Shown here: one piece after another, positions 63,688-64,000 of the stretch | Layout of the letters: every line of letters starts with the position of its first letter | How positions within the stretch are numbered: position 1 is the first letter of the stretch | From: Erythrobacteraceae bacterium | Lineage (GTDB): Bacteria; Pseudomonadota; Alphaproteobacteria; Sphingomonadales; Sphingomonadaceae | Direction of reading: 5' to 3' | NCBI GenBank assembly: GCA_024642525.1 | Contig: JAHEAX010000001.1 | Span: forward strand, 209,665 to 273,664 | Length of the DNA stretch: 64,000 bases | Notes under the pieces: generated by a model | Database searches by the model: none | The model's input: the letters and a program-made list of their open reading frames with translations, nothing else | What the model was told of the DNA's origin: nothing | Position numbers and translations under genes: made by a program

Positions 63688-63706
63688 CCGCGCCGGGTCG
63701 GCGCGG
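63688..63706. terminator. Hairpin between rnr and the stress protein gene
   Basis: CCGCGCC pairs perfectly with GGCGCGG around a GGGTC loop in the 27-base gap between the two convergent stops. No U-run follows on either strand, so it may be a non-classical end signal. Confidence 0.4.
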
Positions 63707-63707
63707 C

Positions 63708-64000
63708 TCAGGCCAGCCTGTCGATATCTTCTGCGGTGAATGACCCCGGGACGATGTAAAGCGGGCAGGGAAGGCCGCCTGAATGCGCCGAGAAGTGTGT
63801 AATAAGCGGGTTGGGCGAACCATCACTGGCCGCACCCAGCACCAACGCTGCCACTTCCGGGTGTTCCGCCAGATATTCCTTGATGATGGCCTGTCCTTCA
63901 CCAACCTTGACCGCAATTGTCGGCATCTTGCCACTTTGCGTGAACAGATTGCCTGCTGCGCTGCTTGCCATCACTTCAGCCCGGTCGCGGGCTTCCTGTT
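63708..64000 (-). CDS. Universal stress protein family (partial, 5' end beyond window)
   Basis: About 96 C-terminal residues: EARDRAEVMASSAAGNLFTQSGKMPTIAVKVGEGQAIIKEYLAEHPEVAALVLGAASDGSPNPLITHFSAHSGGLPCPLYIVPGSFTAEDIDRLA. The pattern 'LVLGAA...SGxPGPL..HF...GLPCPxxIVPG' is that of the universal stress protein A fold, with the ATP-loop-like G-S-P-N-P near the end. Function in stress is inferred from the family. The start lies outside the window. Confidence 0.88.
   Translation of the reverse strand, partial: QEARDRAEVMASSAAGNLFTQSGKMPTIAVKVGEGQAIIKEYLAEHPEVAALVLGAASDGSPNPLITHFSAHSGGLPCPLYIVPGSFTAEDIDRLA

Overview
The window is chromosomal DNA of about 60% GC from an alphaproteobacterium, most likely order Sphingomonadales, family Erythrobacteraceae. 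The pointers are alphaproteobacterial gene pairs (hrcA-grpE, dnaK-dnaJ, rph-rdgB, radA-cvpA, glyQ-glyS-ppdK), a PEP-CTERM surface protein, a PhaR-type polyhydroxyalkanoate regulator, a long eukaryote/archaeon-like prolyl-tRNA synthetase and several DUF families common in sphingomonads. Genus is not resolved. No tRNA, rRNA, insertion sequence, prophage or CRISPR array was seen. Coding density is very high and the only stretch over 300 bases without a protein gene (18379-18712) appears to hold a small RNA gene.

Layout. 1-2369 (minus): partial MaoC dehydratase, DUF1206 membrane protein, GTPase YchF. 2470-9660: a TPR lipoprotein, then a minus-strand run of two TraB/GumN proteins, rplY, pth, a DUF1330 protein, an SDR and a PEP-CTERM protein with a sigma-54-type promoter. 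9720-10693: small operon of a 39-residue membrane peptide, an XRE regulator and a membrane protein. 10909-16770: glyQ, glyS, ppdK. 16767-21437: methyltransferase, comF, small RNA candidate, hisI, MerR regulator with its operator, acyl-CoA dehydrogenase. 21505-25475 (minus): cysK, MFS exporter, PilZ protein, tyrS. 25581-32489: DOMON-like protein, NamZ-type muramidase, VWA protein, DUF817 protein, a soluble chemoreceptor and a MoxR ATPase. 32482-36326 (minus): ECF sigma factor with an overlapping membrane protein, parE, LpoA-like lipoprotein. 36366-39155 (plus): rsmI, yraN, gshB, DedA protein. 39152-41196 (minus): xerC, hemW. 41248-49260: CAP-domain protein, rdgB-rph, hrcA-grpE, a zincin-like protein, a copper chaperone, dnaK-dnaJ. 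49262-56763: patatin, radA, cvpA, a NifU-like scaffold, an MHS transporter and alr. 56855-63680: phaR, proS, an M28 peptidase, an ATP-grasp protein and rnr. The window closes with a partial universal stress protein.

How the genes work together. Most of the window is housekeeping: translation (glyQS, tyrS, proS, pth, rplY, YchF), protein folding (hrcA-grpE, dnaK-dnaJ), RNA decay and modification (rnr, rph, rsmI), DNA maintenance (parE, xerC, radA, rdgB) and cell-wall metabolism (alr, NamZ, LpoA-like). The most informative finds are regulatory: a near-perfect sigma-54 promoter with two identical upstream 10-mers before the PEP-CTERM gene; a stand-alone terminated RNA between comF and hisI; a MerR operator before a beta-oxidation gene; a large nested dyad at phaR; and a five-codon leader ORF coupled to an MHS transporter. 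Convergent genes are packed so tightly that three pairs share one CTAG as both stop codons.
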